DNA of 64,000 nucleotides from Nostoc sp. S4. Its GTDB lineage: Bacteria > Cyanobacteriota > Cyanobacteriia > Cyanobacteriales > Nostocaceae. The stretch lies in NCBI GenBank assembly GCA_029379225.1, contig JAQYWR010000006.1, forward strand, positions 1 to 64,000, written 5' to 3'. This document shows, in pieces, positions 30,432 through 40,034 of this stretch; position 1 is the first letter of the stretch, and the number at the start of each line of letters is the position of its first letter. A program made the position numbers and the translations under genes. The notes beneath the pieces are model-generated. The model made no database searches. It was not told the origin of the DNA and worked only from the letters and a program-made list of their open reading frames with translations.

Positions 30432-30548
30432 AAAAAATGGAGTATTGAAGCGGTAAACAGTCGGCTAAAAGCAGGTAAGATTGGGGTGAAGGTGGAAGCA
30501 AGGCGCGATCGCTTGTCCTTGCGAACCACCCAAGCATCTTTCTTTTAA
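30432..30548 (+). pseudogene. Relic of a tyrosine recombinase (integrase) N-terminus
   Basis: A short open stretch encodes KKWSIEAVNSRLKAGKIG followed by VKVEARRDRLSLRTT, then a stop codon at 30546. The NSRLK...K-G/V-x-V...R-x-x-R-L-x-L-R pattern is the N-terminal signature of cyanobacterial site-specific integrases. No start codon and no catalytic domain remain. It is 148 bp from tRNA-Val, the type of position used by such integrases. Together with the K+ channel fragment that follows, it suggests the scar of an excised or eroded genomic island. Confidence 0.6.
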
Positions 30549-30683
30549 GGAGTTATTTATCAGCGTCGCGCTCGCGTTTGCATCACCTTGTTTTGCAAGA
30601 GCCAGTATGCTTTGTGAATCCATTTAACTATTTCTTCGACAGCCTATATCCATAAAGCCCAAAAAGCGATCGCAACAACCACT

Positions 30684-31097
30684 TTGAAGAAAAATTTTTT
30701 ATATTCCGAACTTGTGCCGATTGTGTATCAGAAAGCTCACCAAGATAATTATTTGCTAATGCCTTGGAATGATATTAATCTTTGTGCTGGCGATCGCTTG
30801 ATTATTTTAGCCGCTAGCAGCAGTTTGCAGCGCATTGAATGGGGTGAAATGTTACCTCGTCTTTGGGAAGTACAAATTGAAAAAGCTCCGAGCAAAAGTG
30901 CAATTGCTGAGGCTGCACAAAAAATTGCTTTGATTACAGGATGTAGTTTGACCGCTGCTAAGCAATTAATGAATGATTTACCTAGTCTGCTGCCAACACT
31001 ACTCTATAAACATCAAGCTCAGGGTCTTGTCCGCGAACTAAAAAAATTACAAGTTTTGGCAACTGTTATCTTCGTCGGACAATCATCAAATAGCTAG
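30684..31097 (+). pseudogene. C-terminal fragment of a K+ channel / TrkA-type protein
   Basis: The frame gives up to 137 residues: SELVPIVYQKAHQDNYLLMP, then INLCAGDRLIILAASSSLQR, and SGL-type helical segments (TGCSLTAAKQLMNDLP, LYKHQAQGLVRELKKLQ). GDRLIILA matches the RCK/TrkA C-terminal beta domain seen at the end of cyanobacterial potassium-channel proteins. There is no pore or Rossmann domain upstream, and the only start is a TTG at 30684 without a ribosome binding site. The most likely reading is the 3' remnant of a deleted gene. An independently expressed small protein is less likely. Confidence 0.6.
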
Positions 31098-31143
31098 GGG
31101 CATTGGGTATGGGACATTGAGCAGGAGGTAAATTCTGAGGTTT

Positions 31144-31269
31144 ATTAATGGAGTTGCAAGGCTCATTAATGGAGTTGCAAGGCTCATTAATGAAGTTCCA
31201 AGACTCATTAATGGAGTTCCAAGGCTGATTAATGAGTCTTTGATACTCATTAATGGAGTTCCAAGGCTC
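31144..31269. repeat. Six 21-bp tandem repeats upstream of leuC
   Basis: Units of the form ATTAATGGAGTTGCAAGGCTC start at 31144, 31165, 31186, 31207, 31228 and 31249. Units 1 and 2 are identical; units 3, 4 and 6 differ at a few positions; unit 5 has diverged. The array ends 124 bp before the leuC start. The 21-bp period would encode a heptapeptide (N-E-P-W-N-S-I type) on the minus strand, but the frame there has no credible start or homology. Confidence 0.85.
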
Positions 31270-31392
31270 ATTCTTACTTTCAAAATATATCTCCCCTGTC
31301 CCCTGCGTCCTCCGATCAATAAATCGTATAGAAAAAGTATGACTTTTTTTTGATACCATGAGAAATCTGACTCATTAAACACCGATTGACGT

Positions 31393-32796
31393 ATGAGCAA
31401 AGGTACCTTATTCGATAAAGTTTGGGACTTACACACCGTTGGTACACTTCCCTCAGGACTGACACAACTATTTATTGGGCTTCACCTCGTTCATGAAGTT
31501 ACCAGTCCCCAGGCCTTTGCTATGTTACGTGAGAGAAATTTAAAAGTACTTTTTCCTGAACGTACCGTCGCCACCGTAGACCACATTGTACCTACAGAAA
31601 ATCAGGCGCGTCCTTTTGTCGATCCCTTGGCAGAGGAAATGATTAAGGCGCTAGAGCAGAATTGTCAAGAAAATAACATAACTTTTTACAATATTGGTTC
31701 TGGCAGTCAAGGTATAGTTCATGTCATCGCCCCCGAACAGGGACTTACCCAGCCAGGAATGACGATCGCTTGTGGAGATAGCCACACATCAAGTCATGGT
31801 GCATTTGGGGCGATCGCATTTGGTATTGGTACTAGCCAAGTCCGAGATGTTCTCGCTTCCCAAACCCTCGCCCTCTCGAAACTAAAAGTCCGCAAAATAG
31901 AAGTTAACGGCACTCTCAACTCCGGTGTTTACGCCAAAGATGTGATTTTACATATCATTCATACCCTTGGTGTTAAAGGTGGCGTGGGCTATGCTTACGA
32001 ATTTGCAGGTACCACCTTTGAACAAATGAACATGGAAGAGAGGATGACAGTCTGCAATATGGCGATCGAAGGTGGTGCTAGATGCGGCTACGTCAATCCG
32101 GATCGAGTCACCTACGATTACCTGCAAGGTAAAGATTTTGCCCCCAAAGGTGCAGATTGGGACAAAGCAGTGGCTTGGTGGGAATCGATCAAAAGTGATG
32201 CCGATGCCCAATACGATGATGTAGTTGTATTTGAGGCTGCCCAAATTCCTCCCACCGTTACCTGGGGAATTACTCCCGGTCAAGGTATTGGTGTTAACCA
32301 GTTTGTTCCTCAGCCAGAAGAACTGCCCGAAGAAGACCGCTTTGTTGCCGAAGAAGCTTACCGATACATGGATTTATACCCCGGTCAACCCATCAAAGGC
32401 ACGAAAATCGATGTCTGCTTTATTGGCAGTTGTACCAACGGCAGAATTAGCGATTTGCGGGAAGCTGCTAAAATTGCCAATGGTCGTCACGTTGCCGAGG
32501 GAGTCAAAGCCTTCGTTGTCCCTGGTTCCGAACGGGTGAAGCAAGAAGCGGAAGCTGAAGGACTAGACAAAATTTTCACGGAAGCTGGATTTGAATGGCG
32601 CGAACCTGGATGTTCCATGTGTCTGGCGATGAACCCCGATAAATTACAAGGAAGACAAATCAGTGCCTCTTCTTCTAACCGCAACTTTAAAGGAAGACAA
32701 GGTTCCTCCTCCGGTCGTACATTATTAATGAGTCCGGCGATGGTAGCTAGCGCTGCCATTAAAGGCGAAGTTTCTGATGTGCGTGAGTTGTTGTAA
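31393..32796 (+). CDS. leuC: 3-isopropylmalate dehydratase large subunit
   Basis: This 467-residue aconitase-family subunit isomerises 2- to 3-isopropylmalate in leucine synthesis, together with LeuD. Aconitase signatures are [20 protein letters not shown] and [12 protein letters not shown]. The 4Fe-4S cysteines are in [11 protein letters not shown] (near 342-348) and [13 protein letters not shown] (near 407-410). The C-terminal [20 protein letters not shown] binds substrate. Length is normal. It is followed by leuD after 83 bp containing an STRR-like repeat. Confidence 0.97.
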   Translation: MSKGTLFDKVWDLHTVGTLPSGLTQLFIGLHLVHEVTSPQAFAMLRERNLKVLFPERTVATVDHIVPTENQARPFVDPLAEEMIKALEQNCQENNITFYNIGSGSQGIVHVIAPEQGLTQPGMTIACGDSHTSSHGAFGAIAFGIGTSQVRDVLASQTLALSKLKVRKIEVNGTLNSGVYAKDVILHIIHTLGVKGGVGYAYEFAGTTFEQMNMEERMTVCNMAIEGGARCGYVNPDRVTYDYLQGKDFAPKGADWDKAVAWWESIKSDADAQYDDVVVFEAAQIPPTVTWGITPGQGIGVNQFVPQPEELPEEDRFVAEEAYRYMDLYPGQPIKGTKIDVCFIGSCTNGRISDLREAAKIANGRHVAEGVKAFVVPGSERVKQEAEAEGLDKIFTEAGFEWREPGCSMCLAMNPDKLQGRQISASSSNRNFKGRQGSSSGRTLLMSPAMVASAAIKGEVSDVRELL

Positions 32797-32803
32797 TTTT
32801 GGC

Positions 32804-32837
32804 ATTTGTCATTAGTCATTAGTCATTTGTCATTAGT
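32804..32837. repeat. STRR-like heptamer repeat between leuC and leuD
   Basis: The heptamer CATTAGT / CATTTGT recurs five times in a row (ATTTGTCATTAGTCATTAGT and onward). Short tandemly repeated sequences of 7 bp are a known feature of filamentous cyanobacterial intergenes. Here the repeat sits in the space between two genes that must be co-expressed. Confidence 0.8.
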
Positions 32838-32879
32838 TTTCTCCCTCATCTCCCCACCTCCCCATCCCCAATCCCTAAT

Positions 32880-33488
32880 ATGGTAAGTGAAGTTAAAACA
32901 GTTTCAGGGCGCGGTATACCTTTAGTAGGCAATGATATAGATACCGATCGCATTATTCCCGCGCGCTATTTAAAAGCCGTTACCTTTGATGGGTTAGGCG
33001 AAGGCGCGTTTATCGATGACCGCAAAGCATTAAATGGCGAACATCCCTTTGACCAATCCCAGTATCAAGGGGCAAATATTTTAATAGTTAATAGAAATTT
33101 TGGCTGTGGTTCATCACGGGAACACGCACCGCAAGCGATCGCTAAATGGGGAATTCAAGCATTAATTGGTGAAAGCTTCGCCGAAATCTTTTTCGGCAAC
33201 TGTGTGGCGATGGGGATACCTTGTGTGACAGCCGATGCTGCTAATGTCAAACAATTGCAAGAATTAGTAGCGGCAAATCCCCAAGCAGATGTAATAGTGA
33301 ATTTGGAAACTTTGCAAGTGCAAATTGGCGATCGCACTACTCCAGTTTTCATTGGTGAAGGTACAAGAAGCACCTTCATTTCTGGGACGTGGGACGCTTG
33401 CGGTCAGTTAGTAGCTAACGCTGACCAAGTTCGGGCAACAGCTACAAAATTACCCTACGTGAGTTGGGGCAATTTAGCCGCGAGTTAA
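32880..33488 (+). CDS. leuD: 3-isopropylmalate dehydratase small subunit
   Basis: This 202-residue swivelling-domain partner of LeuC has family markers [16 protein letters not shown] near residue 18, [20 protein letters not shown] near 70, and [15 protein letters not shown]. It lies 83 bp downstream of leuC on the same strand and is probably co-transcribed despite the repeat in between. Its start is the ATG at 32880 ([14 protein letters not shown]). Confidence 0.97.
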   Translation: MVSEVKTVSGRGIPLVGNDIDTDRIIPARYLKAVTFDGLGEGAFIDDRKALNGEHPFDQSQYQGANILIVNRNFGCGSSREHAPQAIAKWGIQALIGESFAEIFFGNCVAMGIPCVTADAANVKQLQELVAANPQADVIVNLETLQVQIGDRTTPVFIGEGTRSTFISGTWDACGQLVANADQVRATATKLPYVSWGNLAAS

Positions 33489-33566
33489 TATTCTCTCGTC
33501 CCTAGCTCTGCTGGGGAATGTTAATTTATTGTTTTTGTTTGCATTACTCAGCTAGAGCTAACAATA

Positions 33567-33589
33567 GCCAAAGCTTATACAGCTTTGGC
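33567..33589. other. Perfect 9-bp stem hairpin between leuD and the DUF4209 gene
   Basis: GCCAAAGCT at 33567-33575 and AGCTTTGGC at 33581-33589 enclose a 5-nt loop. There is no T-run. It lies 78 bp after leuD and 33 bp before the next start codon. It could be an operator-like palindrome or an RNA stem for the downstream gene, or a weak terminator. Confidence 0.4.
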
Positions 33590-33621
33590 ATAGTAGATAT
33601 ATAGCTAAGTAATTCTAGACT

Positions 33622-35559
33622 ATGCCATTAATAGACCCTCCTCTCACTAAAGAAGATTTTATTAACTCTCACTGGCAGGACGTAATCAATAGTAGCGAGA
33701 GAAAAGAGTGTAGTGCTTACAACAGAGTCTTCTGGAACAAGGTACAGGAAGCAAAAGAGGCAGGAAATCTCAGAGAACAGTCTGTCTTTAAGATTCTGGC
33801 GTTAGTGACTGGTAATGGAATCAAGCCAAAATTAACAGAAGAGTTGTTGGCTAAATTTGTACATAGTCTGACAGATAAATATCTAGATTTTTTGGCTGAG
33901 ATTGTGGGTGAAGTCTCAGACCCAGAGCTTCAAGCACGAATTGCAGATATTATCTGGACTAGCAAACGAGGTGACTATTATAAAATGGCGCAGTTAGCAG
34001 TCACAGATTACTTAAAATCTGCCGCAGAATTAGAAGACCCTGAAAACTTGACTTTTTTCACTAGAATTGAACGAGCGCTCTGGCTAGCACGTAAAATTAA
34101 TTATAAATTTGAAGATGTTGTTGCACATATAGAGACAGTTCTTGATCGCTACAACGGAGAAGATCCAAAGTTTTTATCAGCAGAGCTTATGGAGCTTTTG
34201 CAGGAATACAAACGCGGTAATTTTAATAAATACGCTGCTCTAGCTGAGAAAGCCGCAACCCTATCAGAATCCGCGAATGATTGGCGTAGGGCAAGAAACT
34301 ATTGGAAAATTAAAGCACAATGGCATCGTTTTGAAAAAGATACAGAAGAAGAACGTGCAGCGCAAATGCAGGCGGCTGAAACCTATGTAAAAGAAGCTGA
34401 AGATAGCTTTAAGGGTACAGATGCAAGCTACCTGCGAGCGTCAGATTTTATGGAGAATGCTTTTGAAGCTTTTATGAATGTCCGAGGTACTAAGGAAGAA
34501 ACTATTGCTGCAAAAGAAAGATCTGAGGAGGTTCACAAGCTTCTTAGCCAATATCAAGAGCAATCCTTAAATGAGTTAGTTCCTATTTCTCATGAAACAG
34601 ATATTAGTGTTCAAGTGAATATAGCCAGATCACACGTTAAAGGTAAAGAATTTGATAATGCACTTTTTTATCTAGCATTTCTAGGAATACCACGTAAAGT
34701 CTCTCACCTTCGACAAGAAGTTTTGAAAATAGCTGTTGAAAATCCACTGTCTCATTTATTTCGATCTGCAATGATTAATCAGATAGGTAAAGTTGTAGCT
34801 CGTCAAGCCAAGTCAGTTTTATCCAATAATCCAGATGAAGTAGAAGCGGCAATTCTTTTTGATATGTACAAAAATGGAGTTTATTATCAAAAATTTCATG
34901 CTCAAGCTTACATTGAACCAGCCAGATATCAAATAAATTTAGAACATAGTGTACAAGAAAAAGATTTATTTGCAATAGTTTCAAACAACCCCTTTGTACC
35001 ATCGGGGAGAGAACATCAGTTTACAAAAGGGCTTTACGCCGGATTAACTGGAGATTTCATCACTTCCACTCATACTCTTATTCCTCAGATTGAAAATTCT
35101 GTTCGTCATTTACTCAGAAAGCACGGTGCGCTACCCTCAAAAATTGATATCAATAAGGGAATTGAAGATGAGTGTAATTTGAATACTACTCTTTTTTCCC
35201 GCAACTATCCACAAATAAACTCAATTTTTGATGAAGACACACTTTTTGATCTTCAAGGTTTATTAATTGAACGTTCCGGTTCAAATTTAAGAAACCGCAT
35301 GGCTCACGGTTTAATTAATGATAGTGAGTTCTACAGTCCTATCATGTCTTACTTATGGTGGGTCACATTACGGCTTTGTTATTTGCCAATCTTGCAACAT
35401 CAACAGCAGGTTAAAGAGTCCAATCCTTGGGTTAAGTTTGATGGTATTTTCAAAGATGATCCACTATTTGATGATTTTGTTGAAAATATGGCTGCAAATC
35501 GACGCGAATTAGATGCGGAAGTTGCTGCTTATGAAGCTTCTTTGGAGGAGAATCAGTAA
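33622..35559 (+). CDS. DUF4209-type protein with HEPN-like R-x4-H motif
   Basis: This 645-residue, mostly helical protein has its conserved part at the C-terminus, residues about 490-590: LLRKHGALPSK, then FDLQGLLIERSGSNLRNRMA followed by HGL. R-N-R-M-A-H (near 557-562) fits the R-x4-H motif that defines HEPN ribonucleases, a superfamily to which DUF4209-like domains have been assigned. The N-terminal 480 residues look like helical repeats (AALAEKAATLSESANDWRRA and similar). A frameshifted PIN-toxin gene starts 12 bp downstream. The HEPN-plus-PIN neighbourhood is typical of RNA-targeting defence or toxin loci. Enzymatic activity is inferred, not shown. Confidence 0.65.
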   Translation: MPLIDPPLTKEDFINSHWQDVINSSERKECSAYNRVFWNKVQEAKEAGNLREQSVFKILALVTGNGIKPKLTEELLAKFVHSLTDKYLDFLAEIVGEVSDPELQARIADIIWTSKRGDYYKMAQLAVTDYLKSAAELEDPENLTFFTRIERALWLARKINYKFEDVVAHIETVLDRYNGEDPKFLSAELMELLQEYKRGNFNKYAALAEKAATLSESANDWRRARNYWKIKAQWHRFEKDTEEERAAQMQAAETYVKEAEDSFKGTDASYLRASDFMENAFEAFMNVRGTKEETIAAKERSEEVHKLLSQYQEQSLNELVPISHETDISVQVNIARSHVKGKEFDNALFYLAFLGIPRKVSHLRQEVLKIAVENPLSHLFRSAMINQIGKVVARQAKSVLSNNPDEVEAAILFDMYKNGVYYQKFHAQAYIEPARYQINLEHSVQEKDLFAIVSNNPFVPSGREHQFTKGLYAGLTGDFITSTHTLIPQIENSVRHLLRKHGALPSKIDINKGIEDECNLNTTLFSRNYPQINSIFDEDTLFDLQGLLIERSGSNLRNRMAHGLINDSEFYSPIMSYLWWVTLRLCYLPILQHQQQVKESNPWVKFDGIFKDDPLFDDFVENMAANRRELDAEVAAYEASLEENQ

Positions 35560-35570
35560 GCTTGAGCTAA

Positions 35571-35995
35571 TATATTCTCGATATTGATCATATTACTCTT
35601 TCTCAACATAGTAATTCTAAAATTCTACAACGCGCTCAATTTGTTGGTAGTTCCAATATATTTGTTACAACAGTTACACTCGAAGAACAATTAAGAGGCA
35701 GATTAGCTTCTATCGTAGATGTGCTAATCAACCACAATTTTTAGCAGTTGCTCATAGAAATTTACGAATAACTCAAATTTACTTTTGTAGTATAAATTTG
35801 CTGGAGTTCGATGAGGCAGCATACAATTGCTACCAAAGTTTGCGCTGGCAAAGAATCCAGATAGGTACGCAAGATTTAAGAATTGCAGCGGTCGCTCTAG
35901 CTACGGGAGCAATTTTAGTTACCCGTAATCAAAGAGATTTTAGCAAAGTTCCTAATTTATGTCTTGAAGATTGGACTATGGATGAATATTCTTAA
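35571..35995 (+). pseudogene. Frameshifted VapC-like PIN-domain toxin
   Basis: Frame 1 from 35571 reads YILDIDHITLSQHSNSKILQ, then VTTVTLEEQLRGRLASI and a stop. A frame change near 35700-35720 continues as FYRRCANQPQFLAVAHRNL and then to GTQDLRIAAVALATGAIL, VTRNQRDFSKVPNL, ending at 35995. Together these give a complete PIN order: first acidic D-x-D, second E in T-x-E-E-Q, D-L-R-I-A-A and N-x-x-D-F. There is no ATG before the first strand, so both the start and the frame are lost. No antitoxin gene is visible. Confidence 0.75.
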
Positions 35996-36089
35996 AAACT
36001 GAATCAAGTTATATCAATTGCAACAAATGGATTCACTAGATCTAGATTCACTAAGGTTATCCAAATCTAAAATCCCAAATTGTATAATC

Positions 36090-37145
36090 TTAATCTTGAG
36101 TTTTGTATTGACAACTCCCATTAAAGTCAAAATCTTGACATTCTTTGCTTTCTAGCAATTGCCTGACTGTAATACCAGGTTGACAACTCATCAAAGTTAT
36201 CCCCAAAGTAGCCAGTGCGATCGCAGTAGCGATTCCCAGTATAGTAGCTCGTTTTAAAGGTTTAGTTGTCCTGATTAAATTTTCTATTCCAGTATCGCTA
36301 TCAACAACCTCAATTGGCTTGAGTGCTTCCAAAGCAATAGTCGCATTGGCATAGCGACGTTTGTGATTGCGTTCCAGCATTTTCATTAACCACGACTCAA
36401 AACGCGGACTGATTTGAGGCACTAATTTCTGAAAATTAAAGCGATAATTATCATCGATTAACTTACAAATATCAACAGAACGGGTATTAGTAAGTAAGCA
36501 AATCAACGTTGCTCCTAAACTATATAAGTCTGAGGCTTCAGTCAGAGGATGACCAAACTGTTCTTCTGGTGGCATGAAGCCTGGAGTTCCTGTTACGAAG
36601 GTGCTAAGAGCTATTTTTGCTCTCTGTATTCTAGCCAAACCAAAATCAACCAGGTAAGCATTTAATTGCTCATCAATTAAAATATTCTCTGGTTTAATGT
36701 CGCGATGGATAATTGGCGGAATTTGCTTTTGCAGATAAACCAAAATTTCTAAAATTGATAGAGCAATTTGCTTGATTTGTTCGGGGTGAAAGCTACGTTT
36801 TGAACTTAAGGATGGGGCATTTTTATATTCCTGTACTAGATAAAAAACCCCAGGCATTTCAAATGAATCTATATAGCGAGGGATGCGCGAATGATTCAGT
36901 TGTTGCAAGATTTCAACTTCACGCTCATAGGCTTTCACACCCGACCAGTCAGCACTCACACTAGCGAAAAACTCTTTAATTACGACTTGTTGATTAGAGT
37001 TGAGGACTTTAGCTAGGTAAGTAACCCGTCCCCCTTCTCTATTGCGTCCTAATTCGTTGATGACTTGATAACCTTGTTTGGAAAAATCTGGATGGTGACT
37101 TAAGGGAATTACCTGTTTATGTCCATTACACACATCAAGCTCCAT
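36090..37145 (-). CDS. Serine/threonine protein kinase with C-terminal membrane helix
   Basis: The kinase domain runs from residues about 25 to 265. The glycine loop is degenerate (LGRNREGGRVTYLAK), the lysine strand is VVIKEF, and the helix C glutamate is in YEREVEIL. The catalytic loop is IIHRDIKPENIL, the metal loop VDFGLARI, and the activation segment ends FMPPEEQFG. A hydrophobic helix (ILGIATAIALATLGITLMSC) follows near 312-331, then a short Cys-containing tail that would face the other side of the membrane. This is the common cyanobacterial Pkn layout. I start at MELDVCNG (37145); an ATG four codons upstream at 37157 is possible. The target is unknown. Confidence 0.92.
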   Translation of the reverse strand: MELDVCNGHKQVIPLSHHPDFSKQGYQVINELGRNREGGRVTYLAKVLNSNQQVVIKEFFASVSADWSGVKAYEREVEILQQLNHSRIPRYIDSFEMPGVFYLVQEYKNAPSLSSKRSFHPEQIKQIALSILEILVYLQKQIPPIIHRDIKPENILIDEQLNAYLVDFGLARIQRAKIALSTFVTGTPGFMPPEEQFGHPLTEASDLYSLGATLICLLTNTRSVDICKLIDDNYRFNFQKLVPQISPRFESWLMKMLERNHKRRYANATIALEALKPIEVVDSDTGIENLIRTTKPLKRATILGIATAIALATLGITLMSCQPGITVRQLLESKECQDFDFNGSCQYKTQD

Positions 37146-37358
37146 TATAATTAGCAAATGAGTTTGATTTTGTCAAGGATAAATTTAAAATAAAAAGTGA
37201 CTCACCCAGATTGTTAACCGGATTTCTAGGCTACTTGCCCTGTATAGACACAAACTGATTCTTGGTAATGAATGAGTACTTTGCCCTATCTTGATAATGC
37301 CAGGTGTTTCTATTTTGGGAAAGCTAGTAAGGCAGTAGCTTGTCTATGGGCGAAATGA

Positions 37359-38252
37359 CTAAATTTGCCCTAACCAATCGACAATCTGGGCGTTAACAAT
37401 ATCTGGAACTTCATCGTGGGGACAATGACCGGCATTGGGAATGGGAACTATTTTGATGTCTTTGCCATTCTGACGCGCCTTTTCGTAAATCTTTGCCCCA
37501 GTAATTGGTGTCCAGGGATCGTCAGCACCCCAAATTATCAATAGAGGACGTTCCACTTTGGGTAATAGTTCCTCAGGACTTGGGCCGGGAGGTGCTGTGA
37601 GAATAGAGGCGAAAACTTGTTGCGCTCCTGGATCGCAAGAAGGAGTATAAAGTAAATCGACTAATTCATCGGTGACGGCTTGGCGATCGCGGTAAACTTG
37701 GTAGAGGGTACGGCGAATTTGCGCTTTTTGACGGATACGATTGTAAACATATTTGCCTGTAATTGGCGATCGCACAACTTGATTAAAAGCTGCCATCACA
37801 ATTCGTAGCGGCGGATTCAATTCATGGGGACGATGACTCAACCCACCCGCAGAGTTAATTAAAATACCGCCAGCAGCAATTTCTGGATGTTCTACCAGTG
37901 TTATCAAACTCAATAGCGCGCCGATGGAGTTACCAATAAATACAGCAGGTTCCTGGATGTGCGCTGTACAAAAATCTTTCAGTAGTTCCACCCACACTTC
38001 CACCTTGTAATCAATGGGTGCTTTCTCTGAACCACCAAAACCCAAAAGGTCTAAAGCAAAAACTTGGTAGCCAGCATTTGCTAAAACTGGAATATTTTTC
38101 CGCCAGTGTCCAATGGAAGCACCAAAACCATGAACTAATACCAAAGGGCGTCCTGTACCCATAACGGTATACTGAATTTTACAGCCCTGCCAAGTCCAAA
38201 AAAATTTTTCTAAGCTGGTAGTTGCTGATAGCTGCTGTGTAGTTTCAGTCAT
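37359..38252 (-). CDS. Alpha/beta-fold hydrolase
   Basis: This 297-residue protein has all expected elements: the oxyanion region LVLVHGFGASIGHWR near residue 40, the nucleophile elbow FIGNSIGALLSL near 110, the acid in IIWGADDPWTP and the histidine in NAGHCPHDEVPD near the C-terminus. The family is widespread in cyanobacteria and plants, and includes esterases and pheophytinase-like enzymes. The substrate cannot be assigned from sequence. It is a single minus-strand gene, divergent from a secreted protein gene. Confidence 0.92.
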   Translation of the reverse strand: MTETTQQLSATTSLEKFFWTWQGCKIQYTVMGTGRPLVLVHGFGASIGHWRKNIPVLANAGYQVFALDLLGFGGSEKAPIDYKVEVWVELLKDFCTAHIQEPAVFIGNSIGALLSLITLVEHPEIAAGGILINSAGGLSHRPHELNPPLRIVMAAFNQVVRSPITGKYVYNRIRQKAQIRRTLYQVYRDRQAVTDELVDLLYTPSCDPGAQQVFASILTAPPGPSPEELLPKVERPLLIIWGADDPWTPITGAKIYEKARQNGKDIKIVPIPNAGHCPHDEVPDIVNAQIVDWLGQI

Positions 38253-38456
38253 TATGAATATTTATAAAGTACTCTTAAATATAGTAATGTTCTCTGGGAT
38301 CGTATCTTCCACCTAGCCAATATAATTTCTTTGTGGTTATTTCAATTTCTACTTAGCTGCTGTGACGAATTTAGATGTTAGTTTCATCTATTCCCAGGGA
38401 TTAATAAGCCAAAGGATACCAAATATCTTTGGCTTTTAGACGAATGGTAGTGTCAG

Positions 38457-39350
38457 ATGAAATACATCAATCAAATTAACTTTGCTCTGTTGAGCAAATT
38501 TGTTCTTGCTGCAAGCTCTGTGGCAATATTTTCACCGATAGCTTCTGCCTATGCAACTTCAGGTTTCTTTACCATCGTCGAGCAAATACCTGATAATTCC
38601 AGCAAGCAAGAAATTTTAGCCAATAATAAACTAGAAACGACTAGTTATACTACTACTATTCAACGGCAAACTGCAACCAAAAAAAGCCGCACTCAACTAA
38701 ATAGTAGTAGTGGTTTTAGTCTGACAATTTGGGAACCATCCGGTAATTTGTTAGAAGTAATTGCCAGAGTTTCTGTTAAGAGTAAAAGTGACAATGGCTA
38801 CTTTAAAGAGCGGTTTGTGGGTGATTACAAGTATAAAATTAAGCAAAAAGCAAAATTTGTTAAAGGGTTAAAAGCGAGCGATCGCATTGTTGTACGATTA
38901 TACGATCTGCAAAACCGCTTTCTGGGATATAGTGAATTTGAATGTTTATCGAGAAATACCGCAGTTAACCTGATTTTGTCAGGTAAGCCTCTGGAATATC
39001 GAGTCCTCCGCACTGTTTATGGTATTGATGCTAACCAAGATGGTGCTATTGATGCAAATACTACCACTTACGACTACTTCACTCAAGTCAGCAAGCAAGG
39101 GGTTATTTTTCTGGGTGGTTCCCAAACCTTCCAAGCTAATCAATTCCAAGTAGAAGGTTTGGCAAAAGTTGCCGCAACTAGTGTTTATCCTGCATCTTTC
39201 ACCCAAGGTGAATTCGCCTTAGTGCGCCAGTCGTTCATTAACGTCTTTAGTTCCGACTTACCAAAGGTTTTGCGAGTTACTCCTGGTAGTTTGGTGCAAG
39301 TAACTCAAGTCAGCGATAACTCTAGGTACGATATCAGCCAACGCGATTAG
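38457..39350 (+). CDS. Secreted protein of unknown function with a calcium-loop-like motif
   Basis: This is a 297-residue protein with a signal peptide: basic MKYINQ, hydrophobic ALLSKFVLAASSVAIF, and probable cleavage after SPIASA near residue 31. The mature part is rich in beta-like segments (GFSLTIWEPSGNLLEVIARV). Near 197-210, IDANQDGAIDANT resembles a D-x-N-x-D-G calcium-binding loop, lacking the usual acidic residue at position 12. I do not recognise the family. It converges with the VOC gene, overlapping it by 17 bp at the 3' ends. Confidence 0.75.
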   Translation: MKYINQINFALLSKFVLAASSVAIFSPIASAYATSGFFTIVEQIPDNSSKQEILANNKLETTSYTTTIQRQTATKKSRTQLNSSSGFSLTIWEPSGNLLEVIARVSVKSKSDNGYFKERFVGDYKYKIKQKAKFVKGLKASDRIVVRLYDLQNRFLGYSEFECLSRNTAVNLILSGKPLEYRVLRTVYGIDANQDGAIDANTTTYDYFTQVSKQGVIFLGGSQTFQANQFQVEGLAKVAATSVYPASFTQGEFALVRQSFINVFSSDLPKVLRVTPGSLVQVTQVSDNSRYDISQRD

Positions 39351-39771
39351 TTGCGTCTCTAGCTTGTTCGACTGTAAAATTAACTACTTGACCGTAAGAA
39401 ATTTCTAGGGTATGGCCATCTGGGTCTCGAAGATAAGCCCAGTAACCAACTGGCGGGCCGAAGTCATTTGGTTCAGTCAACAGTATTTCCTCTGTGCGCG
39501 CTTCATTGCACAGGCGATCGATGTCTTCCTTATTCTGATAAGCTACTCCCAGATGGGATTGTGGTAAAAGTACGCCTTCTACTTTAGCTACTTGAATTAG
39601 GACGATTACAAAAGGTCTGGTCAGGTCACTAATCCAAGCAACATCTGATTGAATCGCTTCATCAGTGCGACGATGTACGACGGTCATTTGGGCATATTTG
39701 GTATAAAATGCGATACTTGCATCAACATCACTAACTGCAAGTGCAATATGAGTTAAGCCAAGATCGGACAT
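39334..39771 (-). CDS. VOC (glyoxalase/bleomycin-resistance fold) protein
   Basis: This 145-residue protein has two beta-alpha-beta-beta-beta repeats. It starts LTHIALAVSDVDASIAFYTK, with later HLGVAYQNKEDIDRLCNEA, and ends YLRDPDGHTLEISYGQ. The metal-binding His near the start (T-H-I-A) and Glu near the end (L-E-I-S) are in place. The reaction is unknown; the family includes glyoxalase I, dioxygenases and drug-binding proteins. It is convergent with the secreted-protein gene. Confidence 0.9.
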   Translation of the reverse strand: MSDLGLTHIALAVSDVDASIAFYTKYAQMTVVHRRTDEAIQSDVAWISDLTRPFVIVLIQVAKVEGVLLPQSHLGVAYQNKEDIDRLCNEARTEEILLTEPNDFGPPVGYWAYLRDPDGHTLEISYGQVVNFTVEQARDATNRVG

Positions 39772-39873
39772 TAGAGTTATTTTTAGGTAAATTAACTACT
39801 TCTTTTTTTCTCACGCAAAGACGCACAGACACGAAGTGGCTTCCCGAAGGGTAGGCACAAAGTCAGAAAAATG

Positions 39874-39975
39874 TATAGCAAGCGAATTAAAGGTTAGGAC
39901 ATAATGACAAGCCTGGATGTTAGGAACAGTAATGTTTTACCTCCAGCATAGCTGCCTTCTGCCTCCTGCTGTATA
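39874..39975 (-). repeat. TATAGC-ended MITE-like repeat, copy C (102 bp)
   Basis: It begins TATAGCAAGCGAATTAAAGG and shares TTAGGACAT at the same offset as copy B. It then has ATGTTTTACCTCCAGC and ends CTGCCTCCTGCTGTATA. It fills much of the 263-bp gap before the MBL-fold gene. It is the most diverged of the four copies. Confidence 0.6.
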
Positions 39976-40034
39976 CCTACCAATAAAGCTGACACCATTG
40001 ATAATGAAAATAGACGTTATCTTCACAAAATTTT

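Noticed and set aside
31144..31269. Regular 21-bp repeats resembling a small CRISPR array
   Set aside because: The units are directly contiguous with no unique spacers, and no cas genes are near.
31066..31359. Minus-strand frame coding N-E-P-W-N-S-I heptads
   Set aside because: It exists only because the 21-bp repeat period is divisible by three; it has no ribosome binding site or homology.
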